A DNA stretch of 64,000 bases from Bryopsis sp. KO-2023 (lineage: Eukaryota > Chlorophyta > Ulvophyceae > Bryopsidales > Bryopsidaceae), in the NCBI GenBank assembly GCA_030272585.1, contig BSYQ01000005.1:2480001-2544000 (forward strand), read 5' to 3'. Below, in pieces: positions 12,512 through 24,568 of this stretch. Position numbers and translations under genes: made by a program. The notes under the pieces are model-generated. The model had not been told where the DNA came from. It did not search any database and saw nothing but the letters and a program-made list of their open reading frames with translations. Each line of letters opens with the position of its first letter. Position 1 is the stretch's first letter.

Positions 12512-12909
12512 TGTAGTCGTCTGTGGGTGCTGCTGATTCGAATCGATGATCAGCGAGACGATGTCTGTAGGTTGTTTCTCTTTCTTTTGCCAGCCTCGTC
12601 GAGGTTTTCCGTAGAGTGTTTGCGGTAACGACGGGGAAGGGGGCGTTCTGTTTCTGTTAGGCGTTGCTGGACGTCGATTTCGGTTTGAGCCTGTGAGAAG
12701 TTTCTGGATTGTCGCGCATTCGTAAAACTTCCAGAAGCTTGGAAAAATTTCGGGGTTTTATTAGTAATATTGAGATTGGAGGGAATTTTGTTACGTGAAA
12801 TTTATTAGTCATCGCTAGCCCGACTGGGCGTGCTCTGACTGTGGTATTTTCTGGAGTGGTGTTTCGGAACAAGACGGAGCTTTTCCGTAGGAGGGGTCTG
12901 AAAGAGAGG
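12512..12909. promoter_or_regulatory. Shared divergent promoter region STI1 / MED25
   Basis: 398 bp between two ATGs, so both promoters must lie here or extend into the genes. The MED25 frame stays open upstream to an ATG at 12841, so part of this region could be coding. Confidence 0.5.
12729..12741. promoter_or_regulatory. Heat-shock-element-like site
   Basis: TTCcaGAAgcTTg: two perfect inverted units and a third missing one base. It lies about 220 bp upstream of the STI1 ATG. STI1 genes are heat-inducible in yeast and plants, so the position makes sense. The match is short and could be chance. Confidence 0.4.
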
Positions 12910-15900
12910 ATGGAATCGACGCAGGATACTACGCCTGAAGAGGGGGATGCGGACTCGACGGTTGGCGAGAGGATGAGTGGGATACCCGGTCAGCGGATTA
13001 ACACCCCCAATGCCTCTCCGATGAGCGGGCCAGGCACGGGGGTGATAACGATCGACTTGGTCGACGTAGCAGACTCCCCCGTCGCCGCTGCGACGTCCAC
13101 GAACGCAACGAACGGCTGCAAGAAGGCGTCGCGGCTGTGCATCGCTCTGGAGGGAACCGCGGGTGTGGAACCCCACTGGTCGAAATGGCGAGCGCAATTC
13201 GTGGAGCCGATCCTCAGCGGGGTGGAAAAAGGGACTTTGGGGCCATACGAGTTCTCCCTCGTGCTTTTTCGAACCCCGGACAATTTCAGCGACGGAGTCC
13301 TGGACGCGACGCTGTGGACGACTGACGTCAATGAGTTCAGGGGGTGGATGGATAAGGTGGACTTCATTGGCGGTGGAGGGGGCTCGTGTGCGCTGGCGGA
13401 GGGATTCTCCGAAGTTATTTACCTGAGCAAGGGTACGAGCGCACTGGGGGAGCTCGGTGAAATCGAGCAGCATTGTCTGCTGTTCGCGATATCTGACGTC
13501 CATCGGTTACCCATTCCCTGGCCTCTGGCGGTGGGGTGCGTGGAGCCGCATCGCGCTGCCGCTCACACGCTGTTGGGAACGCTGAAGCATTGCGGGGTGT
13601 CGTTCAGCGTGGTGACGGTCAGCAAGTTCGCTGGGGGTTCGCCGAATCTGTACAAGAGATTTTTCGGGATGTTGCAAGTGGACGCGGCCAAGATCAAGGA
13701 CAAACCGGCGGTGGATCCGACGAACTTGAGCTGGGTGAGCTGACCACGCCGACCGTTATCGATTCGACCAACCACTGACGTCCCTGATGGAGCTTGCCAG
13801 CCCCACCACCATCAGTGATGGAGGCTCTGTTAGGGTTGACTCATAACACAATGGTGATATGACTAATCAAATTTTCAATTAACTTTTTTGAGTGGGAATG
13901 CTAGGTGCAAGCTTACACCTTGTTGGTGGATCCCAAATGGACGGATGCAATCAAACTGTACATGCGGGAAAAGGCGAAAGTGGTGGAAGCTGTGCAAAGA
14001 GAGAATGCCAGAATCGCAAAGCAAGCTGCAGCGAAACCACCTGCTCCAGCCACTAAACCTTCGACAACCCCTGCAGTACCCGGTTAGTTTGAAAGAAAAA
14101 CAAACACAGAAAAGAAAGTGCTAATATCTTGGAGTGGGAGTGTGTGTGTGAATTGCAGAATTGCGAAAGCATCATACAAACACCGGAAAAAAAAATGTAT
14201 ATATATATATATATATGAATAAAAAAATGAAACAGATGAATTTGTATATCAATATATTGGCTGCATTTTTGGCATACCTGTGTTCTCGCCCCTGTTCGAT
14301 TTTGACTTTGAATTTGTCAAAATTCCTCGAATTTCGTTTTTTTTAGTGTTTTTTATTTCTCTTGTATTTTTTTTTTTTTTTTGGGGGGGGGGGGGGATCG
14401 TGGTCAAATGGTTAATTTTACCTGGTGCAGTGTCTTGCTGCTTACAGCTGGGGGGGTGCCACAAGAGCATCACAGCGATTTCGTTTCGACTTCTGTCAGC
14501 CAGTCTCCGAGTCCCTACATAACTGGTCAGACATCGCAACAGGTGAGCTTCAAAAAGCCGATTTGAATTCTACCATCTCCAAAAGGTTGGTGGGGGTGAT
14601 TTTGTTTTTGAAGATATTGTCTTTCGCTTCCGAAAATATGGCACGGTATGTCAGTCAAGTGTTTTTTTTTTGTTTTCTTTTTGTGTACAAGTAGTTTCTT
14701 GGGGAAATGATGAATGCAGTTTTTTAAGTTTTGGAGAATTTTGAGGACATGCAGTGTTTGGTTCCAGAAATCAGTCAGACTGTTGTCAAAAGAGTGAGTT
14801 TGTGTACTTGTTTTCTTCATTGCTTTTTTTTTTTTTTTTTCTTTTTTTTTTTTCCAACAAAAATGTAATATCTGTATACAAAGTTAAGTGGGAAGGGAGG
14901 GTGTGGACAGACAGAAACAAGGAGAGAAAAAAAAAAGAAAAAAAGAAAAAGTGTTGTTTTTTTCTCAATGGTTTCAAGGATTTTTTGGTTTTGAGCAAAC
15001 TCGATTGGAGAAGTTCTTGATCGTCAGATTTTTTTTTTGGCTCTTTTCTCAATTACAGTGGTGGAACTTACGGAGCCAAAAAAAAAGAAGAAAAAACAAT
15101 TGTTGCGGTGAAATCTCATGGGAAAGAAACACTTGGTGGAATCTTGTACAAAACGTTGTGTTAATTATTTTTGTAAATTTCCTCTGTAAAGAAAAAAAAT
15201 TATGTATTTTCCTTGCTGAAGATCCACTTCGCAACCAAAATAAAAATAAAAAGAAGCTGTGTACGTATTTATAAATCGAAGGGGTTGCTCCATTATTTGT
15301 CATGTTGATCTATATTCTGGATGTTTCCTTTAAAGATATGATTTCAAAAAGTAAAAAAAAAAAGACAAATTGTTTCTCATTGTTGTTTTTTTCAAGGGTC
15401 GGGGGGGATATCCCCGAGGCAATTGGAATCCAACTCAGCCAGGCACATCCTATCCACAAATGGTATGATCAAAACTCACCTTACACATAGTTCTGTTTGA
15501 AAAAAAACACTTTGATGCTGTGATTTCTTCACCTTGGTTTTTCCCCCAACCCTTTGCTTTTTATTGGGGGGAACAGCCACCGACCATCCAGCTTCTATGT
15601 AGCTTCTTCAGTAGAAATCCTTACACACCGAAAAGAAGCTTCCCTCCAGTGTCCTTCAATCCCCTTTCAAGGATATATATACATATTTATATATATATAT
15701 CCTTATTAGGGAGTGAATTTTTCTTTGTTCTGTGGTCGATATTCCCCCCCCCCCCTCCTCTTCGGAGTCTGTTTTTCTTGAAAAGAACTAGCATTGTCAA
15801 CAGGTGGTCCCTAGCTCGGCTGATCCTCAACAAATGATGCCTGCAAGGAGTTTACCTCCTGGGGCAATGGCCATGCCGACATCTCTCCAGCCTCAGCCCA

Positions 15901-18666
15901 ATATGACAGCTCATGCACATCTGGCGGACGTGAATGCGCGGGATCCCCTCAGAAGCAACGTTGCAGCCCAACCGGCGATGCTAGCAACACCCCACAGTCA
16001 ACCAATCATGGGATATCAGCCTGGCCTGATGCCCAACCAAGGTGACTTTCCAAGCAGGAGGTTCGCTCAATGTGTCTTGCAAAAACGTACATTCAAAAAA
16101 TCTGTTTGCTAAATGAGGTGAACTATAAGGCCCAAAACCAATCCTTTCTTTCCGTGTTAGATTTTGATGTGTTTTTTTTTGTATGTATACAAATCTATAT
16201 TATATTTGACAAGCACAGTGCGAACAAATTTTCCAACAGAAAATGGATGTGTGATTTCTTTTCGTTTTTTATTTTTCATTTCCTTTGTGAAAATGGATTG
16301 ACAGGTTTGAATTCTGTCAATTTTGGCCCGGCAGGCGGAATTCACCCATCGAGCAGAGCACCAGGGCCAAATCGAAACCCAACTGCCAATGTCAACGTCA
16401 CTCGAACAAATCAATTGACCCCCCCGCCAAACAACGGACTTCAACAAGGTGCTTCTAATGGGGCCATGCCTGGCACCCAGCCATCTCAATTCGTTCCAGC
16501 CGTGCAATCCCAGGTGGGTAATATGCAGTTTTTTTCTTTTTTCTTTTTAAGCTGTCCTTGTTTTCTTTGAGAGTTTTGCTGTTGCTAGACGATTTTGTTG
16601 GTTTGGTTTTTCGATTTTCGATTTTTTCTTAAACTTTGTGTTGCTATTTTGTTTTTTTTGGGGGGGGCTGTGTTGAAAAAGGGAATTCCGGGGCACCAGC
16701 AAGTGGGAATGCACCACCATCAAATGACTCAAAATCAAGCACACCTGGCCGGCAGGCAAGGGATGGTCACTCAAGGTAAAAAGAATTCAAGGGGCCAGAG
16801 GGTCTAGGGTTCAATTCCATTCACGACACATTTTTTTATTTTATTTTTCTTTTTTTATGGTGCTTTTTCTTCTTGAACAGTGTTGATGAGACTCTGGATG
16901 GGTACCTAACACTTCATTAAAATACGAGGTGTGTTCAGGGCAATTTTATTTTTACATAGTAAAAGTTTCAACAGGAATTTGTAGTCAGTGAACCCCAATC
17001 TGGATTATCGTTTCATTTCCTCCAAAAATGCAAATGATTTGTTTTCAAGGGGCTCGGGCTCGACCGATGCACAAGAACATGGTGGCGGGGCAGCCGGTCT
17101 CCACTGCCGCTGCAAGAACAGCCAACCTGGGAGGGGCCCCACAACAGCCCAGTAAGACAAAATCGTGAATCAGATAATCTGCAACAACCCCCCCCCCCCC
17201 CCCCCTTTTTTTTTGAACAGCACCATCTTCATGCTTGCCAAATCAAACCCGCCCAGTTTGCAAACCACAAACACTCTCCAGACACAAAATGATGTGTGCT
17301 AAATAGATACACATGCTTGTAGATATTTACTTTATTATTTTTAAAGAATTCACATTCTAACCACGCTCCGAAAATAGAAGTCACATACTATCCGTTTTTG
17401 TGAATTTTGATCAAGGCCATATGTTGAGCTGTGTGTGTGTGTATGCCCCCCTCTGCAATATCTTCTCCAATTTTCAAACAAAAATACCAGTCCAAAATGC
17501 AGCCCAGGTTGGAAAAATGCCAGGTCAACAAGTGAGAGGGCTCCAAGGTGTGGGACCTCAAGTGCAAGTTCCCGGCAGGCCGATGCTGCAGCCCCCAGCA
17601 GGGGCCCAGCAATATCACCCGCCCAAACGTCAGAGGTTGGCCCAACCCACCCAGCCCCAGGGTCGAATCCCTGTGGCTGCGCCGAGTCAAAACATACCTG
17701 GGGGAGGTCAGCAAGTCCAAGCGCAAGCGCAAGGTACAGTAAGGATGTCTGTGTGCATCTCAATTTGCCATTCTTAATAAGAAATGGAGGGGGTTGTGGA
17801 CCTACTTCTTGTAGGTCCCCTCCCCCTTTCCCCCTCCCAAAAAAGAAGGGAGAAACAAAGAAGCTTTTTGCATTCTTGTTTGGTTTTCTTTTCCAGGTTT
17901 AACCTGAGCTGTTGGGCCCCACCACCACCACCACCAAAAACAAAAAAAAGAAAACATATAACAAATAAGCTGCGTGCATTCTTGTTGATTTTCTTTCTCA
18001 AATTCAACCCCAGTTGTTGCCTCGTGTGATCCTTTAGTTTTTAAAGATCAAAAAATTTGTAAAGAAAGATTAAAAGAAGCACAAAAAAGAACAGGATTAC
18101 AAGATGCTACTTTAACAGGTATTGGATTAATTGATGGTATAAAATCCCCCCCCCCCCCTCCCCCCCACCAAAAAAGCAGAGAAAAGAACAAATACGTTAT
18201 ATGCATCATTGTTTCGTTTTCTTTTCCAGGTTCGACCCCAGTTGGCACTCCGCAACAACAGCAATGGTATACTGCATGGGAGGGTCCGGTGTCGATCGTG
18301 CCCAAGCTGGCCAGCAAACCAGCCGGTGCGAACATCAGGCTGTTCGACATTCAAGTCTTATCCCGCCAGCAGGTCAATTTCAAACAGGTTTGGCCTCCGG
18401 AGCTGACCATATATCGCTTCGAGGAGCCCAAGGATGTTCGGCCAATCAACATGGTGATCATGCGCAAGCCAGGGACGTCGACCGACCTGGGGAACCAGCT
18501 GGTGAAGAATTTGGTGGAAAAGAATTTGATGGGGTGCATTGATTTGGCCAGGGATAACCATGTTTTGGCTTTAAAAATGAGGGTGAACAATGGACAGATC
18601 GTCATGATCGGAATGCTGCTTTCGAAAGGGCCTCAGATCGCTGCCGGTGAGGGTGGCTTGGCTTGA
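12910..18666 (+). CDS. MED25: Mediator subunit 25 (MED25), 10 exons
   Basis: A Mediator subunit that links transcription activators to RNA polymerase II in the nucleus. Exons: 12910-13734, 13905-14082, 14448-14542, 15397-15462, 15804-16041, 16305-16513, 16682-16775, 17050-17151, 17491-17733, 18230-18666; phases agree throughout and give 828 residues, close to plant MED25. Residues ~45-275 form the von Willebrand A-like domain (IALEGTAGVEPHW; FSLVLFRTPD; DFIGGGGGSCALAEGFSE). Residues ~275-680 are a low-complexity Gln/Pro/Gly/Met linker over eight small exons. Residues ~684-828 look like the activator-interacting (ACID) domain (WYTAWEGP; VWPPELTIYR; VIMIGMLLS-like end). An in-frame ATG at 12841 would add 23 residues. 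The stop overlaps a donor-like gtgagg, so a further exon is possible. Confidence 0.85.
14367..14396 (+). repeat. Composite T-run/G-run tract in a MED25 intron
   Basis: A T run passes straight into a G run of about 14. The same T-to-G (or complementary C-to-A) arrangement recurs in other introns, for example near 9866-9889, 16660-16668, 27103-27131, 57398-57420 and 58509-58530. Confidence 0.8.
17861..18022 (+). repeat. Two decayed copies of the MED25 exon-10 splice junction
   Basis: Within MED25 intron 9, 17861-17934 and 17968-18022 resemble the true junction at 18192-18251: a GCATTCTTG-like start, a T-rich tract, then GTTYRACCYSAGYTG. Copy 1 keeps a perfect ttttccag acceptor at 17896, but its reading frame meets TGA after three codons. 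Copy 2 has lost the AG. They look like tandem duplicates of an intron-exon junction at different stages of decay. Confidence 0.6.
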
Positions 18667-20510
18667 TTTGTTCGATTACGTTGCTCAATTATGGATGTTA
18701 TCTAAATAAATAAATAAAATTCAAAATAAATAAATAAATAAAATCAGGGTTGAATTCGGAAGAAAAATACTGCCAGGAACGAAGTGTCGTTGTTGAAGGA
18801 GGGGGGGGGGGGGGAGAGTGATTTTTTTTTTATTTTTTTTCAATTTTTAATTGATTGATCGAACAGTTATGGAAATTGAAGGAAGGGAGGGGGGGGGGGG
18901 GGGTTGTACTGGTGATGGGGAAAGTGGTTGAAAAAAGTGATCAAGCCATAGTATTTTTGTAGCAGTTCGACAAATGGACTGACGAACATGGGGTAAAGCA
19001 GGTGGCTTCTTCTTTTCTTTTGAAATCGAATTCACCCCCAAGAGGTGGGAGGGGGTTGGTAATATGAGGTCTCAATGTATAGTTTTTTTCAATAGAACAA
19101 AGAAAAATTACTGACACAGTGTTTTTGTTCGGCAAAGGTCAAGATGCATAGAGGAATCTGATTCAAGATAGAGTCGGAAAAAAGCACCAGGTCGAAAAAA
19201 AAAATTCGAAAGTCGAAGGAAGAAAAGGTATGAAATAGGCAGCCGGGAGGATAGTCAGAAAATATGATTGGCATTGATTTGGTTGGGTTGTGAGGATTTG
19301 CTTGCACAGTCTCGATTTCGGGGGGAAATATATAGAGGTTGGAAAATAGGGGCTTTGGGATGGACGACCAACCACAGTGCACAGCACAAAGTGTTTTATC
19401 TGTGTGAATGTTTGCTTGAGGGGGGGGGCACATTAATTGAAATAGCGTTGATTAAGACTCTTCCCAGCATCGTAAGCAGCACCCCTCTTTTTCTTTCAAC
19501 TTGGACTTGATTGGATGAAAATATCTTTCAAAAAAATTGTATTTTTCCGTCCAATCAAGAAATTTCAGCTACTTGTGGAATTGTCTTGCATCTTGCAATT
19601 TGCAACACTAAAAAAACAATTTTATTTTTTATTGTTGGTTATATTTTATTAAAGGAGAACATATTCTGTTACCTTGCGAAGAGAAATTATTTCGGAGTAC
19701 TGATTATTATTATTATTTGTTTTCGAATTATTATTGATTTCTGATTGGCGGGGGGGGGCAAACAGGCTTTTTGGAGAGCAACAAGTAAAAAAACCACCTC
19801 GTTTACAGACCCGACTAATTTTTATGTACCTGTCCGTCTATTTTCTTTGGTTAATTGTGAGGGGATGCCCCCCTCAGACTAGTTTACAGATTCTGATGAG
19901 AATTATGCTACCCAAGTTCGCCACTGAACTCTTCTCAGAGTCAGACAATTTTGGCAGTTCCCCTTCTTTCTAATCACAGTGCTGAGCAATTAGTCAAGAA
20001 GGGGTCCCTCGTTCTCGAAAACTGCTTTCGTTTTTTTCCTTTCTCCTGGCCTGCAATTCAGAAAACCAAATTCGATATTGACACACCACAGCACACCAAC
20101 ACATGTCCTTTTTTTTTTTTTTTTTTTTAGGAGAATACATGGATAGTTAAAAAAAACACATATCCTTATAATCTCAACAATTTAGTGTTTACCTATTTCA
20201 AAAACATCATGGGCGTATCCAACAATTCCATTTTTTTTTTAATTATCGCACGCTTCATGCTTAATTGGGTGTACATTTTTGAGGTAGAAACCAAATAAAT
20301 GAATTATTATTACCCTTTCCATTATTTCTTGTTCCACTCTCTGATTGGCCTGTTCAAATTCTGCTTCCACTGTCAGCTCTTCCTGCATTTATCAACATGT
20401 GGCTTTAATTTCCAACTCTTTTCAATGATTTTGAATTCATTTTTGACCAGTCCAAGGAAATCAACACACGTGAAAGCCTAATACAAGACCCTGAAAATGT
20501 AAAGAGGAGA
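18667..20510. other. Gene-free region downstream of MED25
   Basis: About 1.8 kb with AAAT-type repeats (about 18703-18745), long G runs (18799-18814 and 18889-18903) and T/A runs. No open frame has recognisable content. Confidence 0.55.
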
Positions 20511-20921
20511 ATACTGTAATACGCAAATCTTTTCGCGCTACCTTATTTTCGCGCGCGGACCAAAGCACGAAAATAAGGCAGGCGAAAATAAAGCAGGCGC
20601 GAAAATAAAGCAGGCGGAAAAGAAAGGGCTGTTCAGATACGCAAGTATGTAGCTACATATTATACCAATCACGCGCGTGTGGACTCGACGCGCGTGATTG
20701 GCGAATTCAAAACACAGCCACAGAATGTGTGGAAACACATTCCACACTCTGACTTTGAGAGTTTTGACGCCACGCAAATCTTTTACATTGCTTTTTTTTC
20801 GCGCCTGCTTCATTTTCGCGCTACCTTGTTTTCGCGCGTGGACCAAAGCGCGAAAATAAGGCAGGCGAAAATAAAGACTAGCGATCCTAAAGCAATCTGA
20901 AAGATTTGCGTATTACAGTAT
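20511..20921. mobile_element. Non-autonomous inverted-repeat DNA transposon (MITE-like)
   Basis: A 411-bp element with perfect 22-bp terminal inverted repeats (20511-20532 and 20900-20921; they contain TACTGTAATACGC). A TA dinucleotide sits just inside each outer end, consistent with TA target duplication as in Tc1/mariner elements. The interior carries GCGCGAAAATAA-type repeats: 20533-20600 and 20815-20880 are related direct copies. A 13-bp perfect palindrome (20665-20677 with 20689-20701) lies near the middle. It encodes no transposase, so it would need one from elsewhere. Confidence 0.8.
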
Positions 20922-23171
20922 TAAAATTAAAAAAAACGAAAACCTGTTTGATATGTTACATCACAGTCAATCTCACTGGGTGAAGGTCCATGAGATTAGT
21001 CAGGTTCGATTATAACATGTACTGGGAGGTTGTGTAATTCTTTTTTGATTTATTGCTGCTTCAGAGCAGTGGTTTTCCAACGCAAATTACTTGGATGCGA
21101 TGTGCCAACTTCAAATCCTCTTTTTCTTGCTCATCATTTTGATGCTCCGCTTCTTGGGCAAGCTCAGCATCGAACCTGGGAATCCACCAAAGACCGCATT
21201 ATGAATCATAATTTATGATGGATTCACATACCGTGGTGCAAAAAGAAGTATAAAGAGTTGTCAGAAGGGATGCAAGGATTTGCTATTGATCGAATGTGGA
21301 AATCGTTCAACGACTGGCTCATCATCAGCCATGAACAGGTGCTTTTCCGCCAACATGTTGCTACTTGTCCTACAGATGCGAATGACATCTGGTGGATATA
21401 CTCAAAGTCGTCACCATAGACGTCACCAATGCACTCTCCCCAATCGCACGGTTCTCTTCTTGTAACCATTGCAGCTTGATTATCTTACTGTGCTTGTAAC
21501 TTTCTCGCCAGCTCCTCATCGGGCGTTCGACTGGTTTGGCAAGCTTCGTTCGACGTCTCCTCGGCCATCAGTGACGCCTTTCCGCCTCCCAATCGATTCT
21601 CCACCGAATCGAGCCGCTCGCTTCCGCCCAGTCCAGAGGATTCAATGGATTGAATCTTTACACCGCGTCCAAATACTTTTTTTCAGAGGAGGCTCGATAT
21701 CTGCCCACACAGGTCCGGCCCAGAGAGAGGCTCTCACGTGTTTTATCCGTTGTTTGTGTCACTCAAGGGTGTCTTGGCTTTCAAAATGGCCCAACACACC
21801 ACCACAGGTGATAAGTGTTGGCACTTGTAACTTACAATCTTGATTGTAACGCCACATTTGTTTGGCCACCCCTATTTTTTACTGTTTGTCAGAGTTCCTC
21901 TCTTTCTGCCAGTGTTTAATGAAGCCTTTGTGCAGTGGAAGTTGATGATCTGTGGTTGACAGGTTGAAAGAAAATCTTGAGTATCAAAATTTTCAGAAAA
22001 ACCAAGCGCAAGTTGTATTGAATGCTGGAAGGTAATTGAAAAGCTGATATGTCAAGAAAGGCAGGCATTCAAAGGGAACTCCGTCAGACTCAACGGTGAC
22101 TCTTGGGGTGCATCAAAGATTACATACATCTTGGTGAATAAAACCAAAACCCCATCATCACCATCCCGGCCAACAAAAAAAAGCTAAACAGACTTGAGCT
22201 CTTCCTAGCCAGTTCATCGACATATGTTCACTCTTGAAGAAGACAAAAAAAATGAAAAATGAATATTGCTACCATAACGAATACCCCCCATAAGCCATGG
22301 TTTTGTCATTTTTCTCCCCAATTATGTAATCCCCCATTCTCCTCCCCCTCCCCCCTAGTTTTTGAGAACAGCATCAACACATCACCGGTGCCAATTTTTT
22401 TTTTTTTTTTTTTTTTTTTTCGTTCCATCAATATCCTGCAAGGCTTCAATACAAAGCCTATAGAAATCAGGAGGGGGGGGGGCAACTCATATATTCTCTA
22501 GGCAGCGAAAGGAAAAAAACGATTTGCTCATGTTTTTTTACCTTTTCTACCCAATCCCAACACTCATATATCCTGCCGAAATGATAAAAAAAAGGTTGTA
22601 GATATATAAAAAAAAAAGTAGGAAGAATAAAAATTACGTGTATCTATTCCACCTCTCCGTGGAAGGCAATAAGTACAAAGCATCCATTCATTTTTTTGTT
22701 TCCGCATGCGTGTGCGTTGGTCCATCATCAAAACCCAAAGACACCAAAAAGAAAAAGAAAGCAAAAAAAAACAACCACAATAACCAAAACACATGACACA
22801 TGCGACTTTTCTTCTCAATGATATGAATCAACCCAAGCTCCACTGGAATTCCCCCCCCCCCCCCAAAACCACCACCTTTCCCCCTCGACTCTGTCAGCTA
22901 TGCTTCTATAATCCTGACATGGACAGGCTGTCCATTTTTGCCACAGAAGAAACGTCCAATCCACTCAAGTCAACTAAGGATAGAATTTCCAATCCAGTCA
23001 ATTAGGGATAGATTCGAGGGGGGGTGGGGGGCGGGTAAACTGGATTGACTCACAATATACAAACACTCGTCCCTCTACCCCCTACTTCCAAACCACCAAA
23101 ACACACACACACACACAGTACGCTAATCCCCAGTTTCCTTTTGTTTTGCCAAGTTTTTCACAAACTCCCTT
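20922..23171. other. Gene-free region, transposon to helical-bundle gene
   Basis: About 2.2 kb. 21500-21840 is more GC-rich and open in one forward frame for 124 codons, but that translation has no family features. The rest is AT-rich with a T run at 22397-22420 and C runs near 22851. Confidence 0.5.
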
Positions 23172-24322
23172 TCAAGGTCGAGGGCTCATCGACCCCCACA
23201 CAGTCCGGACGCTCCGCTCCAAATCTGTTTCGAGAACCCGTTGGAATTGAACGGCGAGGTGGAGTTCGATCTGCCGTTGCCAGAGCTGGCGAAGGACGAC
23301 CATCTGTGCATGGAGTTGATTTGCGGTGCAATTTTCCACAACTTCGTGAACAGTTTCCAGGGCTTCCTGGAGTTTCAACACCGCTTGAACGGTGTCTGAT
23401 CTGAATGGTTTCCTCATGTCTTGGAGCTTGTTGAGGAGAGGGGAAATCGACGAGACACACCTGGCAGCAGAAAAAAAAACACAAAAAAACATCTCGATGC
23501 CTTCGTACAGAGATTTGGAGCAAAAAAAAAAGCTCAAGAAAAGCATCAAAATGAATCCCATTCCTCATTTTAAATGAGTCATTTTTCGGTAATTTTCTCC
23601 TCTAGTGTTCTGGACAGAATCATGTTTTTTTCAAGTTTATTTTAAAAAAATTGCTGTCCGGAAATGATGTGTTGCAAATCCGAAACTGGACTGTCAAAAG
23701 GCAAACTGCAGTTTTTCTTCCACCAAGGCAAATTTGCCTGAACAAGAGAATCAAATGACAGTGACTGGGAGGACTGCATGCAAAATTCTAAAATTCGAAT
23801 TTTGCATGCAATCTTCGAGACAGATCCATGTCAGACCCATGCATGATCTGGTGGAGGAGGTGTCCCAACTCCAGCCTGGAAACCTCCTGTTTTTAGGTGA
23901 ATCGACACATGCCCAACGATCGCGAAAATAACTCCGCGAAAAATTCAACACGTTGGAATTTCAAGACGTCAACCGTTTCAATCCGAGTCAGAAAAAAACC
24001 CAAAGGTACGGCGCAGCAGAAGAGAATTTGAGTCCCGTCAGGTTTCTTTTCGTGAATTTATTTCGAGCGTTGGGGTCACCTCTTCAGTCGTTCGCAGTTT
24101 TCCAACTTGGAGTCCAGAAGTGCGGTCTCGACGTCCGCCGCCAGCGCGCAAGCTCGAGTAACGCCCTCCATCGGTTTTGAGATCACTTGGTGGACTTTCG
24201 TCACGACAAACTATCGACAGAAAACGAAACCAAACCAAAAAAAAAAAACGAAAAACTCAAAAGACGACTCCAGACCGATTCGAGAGACCTCGGCATGCTT
24301 GACTCCGAACGCCAACGTAACG
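23172..24322 (-). CDS. MLKL/HeLo-like four-helix-bundle protein (partial model)
   Basis: Three phase-matched exons: 24322-24289, 24210-24080 and 23460-23172 (stop at 23172). The joined protein is helical: a first helix (VTLAFGVKHAEFVVTKVHQVI), then ALLDSKLENCERLKRCVSSISPLLNKLQ, then a helix with LKLQEALETVHEVVENC and a last helix with LRQLWQRQIELHLAVQFQRVL. The pattern of regularly spaced Leu/Val, Cys-x-x-Leu-x-x-x-Val and P-LL-x-LQ resembles the four-helix domain of MLKL and the HeLo/MCAfunc domains of plants and fungi, which act at membranes in cell death and immunity. No kinase or NLR domain is visible. The first exon is unsettled: an ATG at 24568 opens a frame that meets TAA just before a good donor (gtgggt near 24464). 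A pseudogene, a different donor, or a sequence error are all possible. Confidence 0.45.
23775..23810. repeat. Perfect inverted repeat, 14-bp arms
   Basis: TGCATGCAAAATTC (23775-23788) and its exact complement (23797-23810) flank an 8-nt loop. It lies in the 620-bp intron of the helical-bundle gene and could form a stem in RNA from either strand. Confidence 0.7.
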
Positions 24323-24568
24323 CTGTTGACGCACGAGAAAAGAAACAATTGCAAGGGCAAGGAAAAAAACCAACACCGACGCGCGCGTTTCGACTTTTTC
24401 CTAGCGTCTTGTTTGTTTGTTTTTTTTCTGGGAGGGGGGTTACACCCACCGTTATCGCGAATCTGATTCGACGGTAAACGGGGGGCCTGGGTCGGATGGG
24501 GTGCGCGGGCGGCAAAGACAGCGGGTTTGCTGGATCTGGTGGTGTGGAATCCGCTGCGACTCAGACAT

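Noticed and set aside
16780..16835. GGTTCAATTCC, a possible tRNA B-box
   Set aside because: No paired acceptor, D or anticodon arms surround it; it lies just after MED25 exon 7 in intron sequence.
16924..16945. TACGAGGTGTGTTCA, reminiscent of a mariner end
   Set aside because: No complementary copy of this end was found nearby, so there is no element to call.
21469..21843. 124-codon forward open frame in the desert after the transposon
   Set aside because: Ser/Arg/Pro-rich translation without recognisable domains or adjacent exons.
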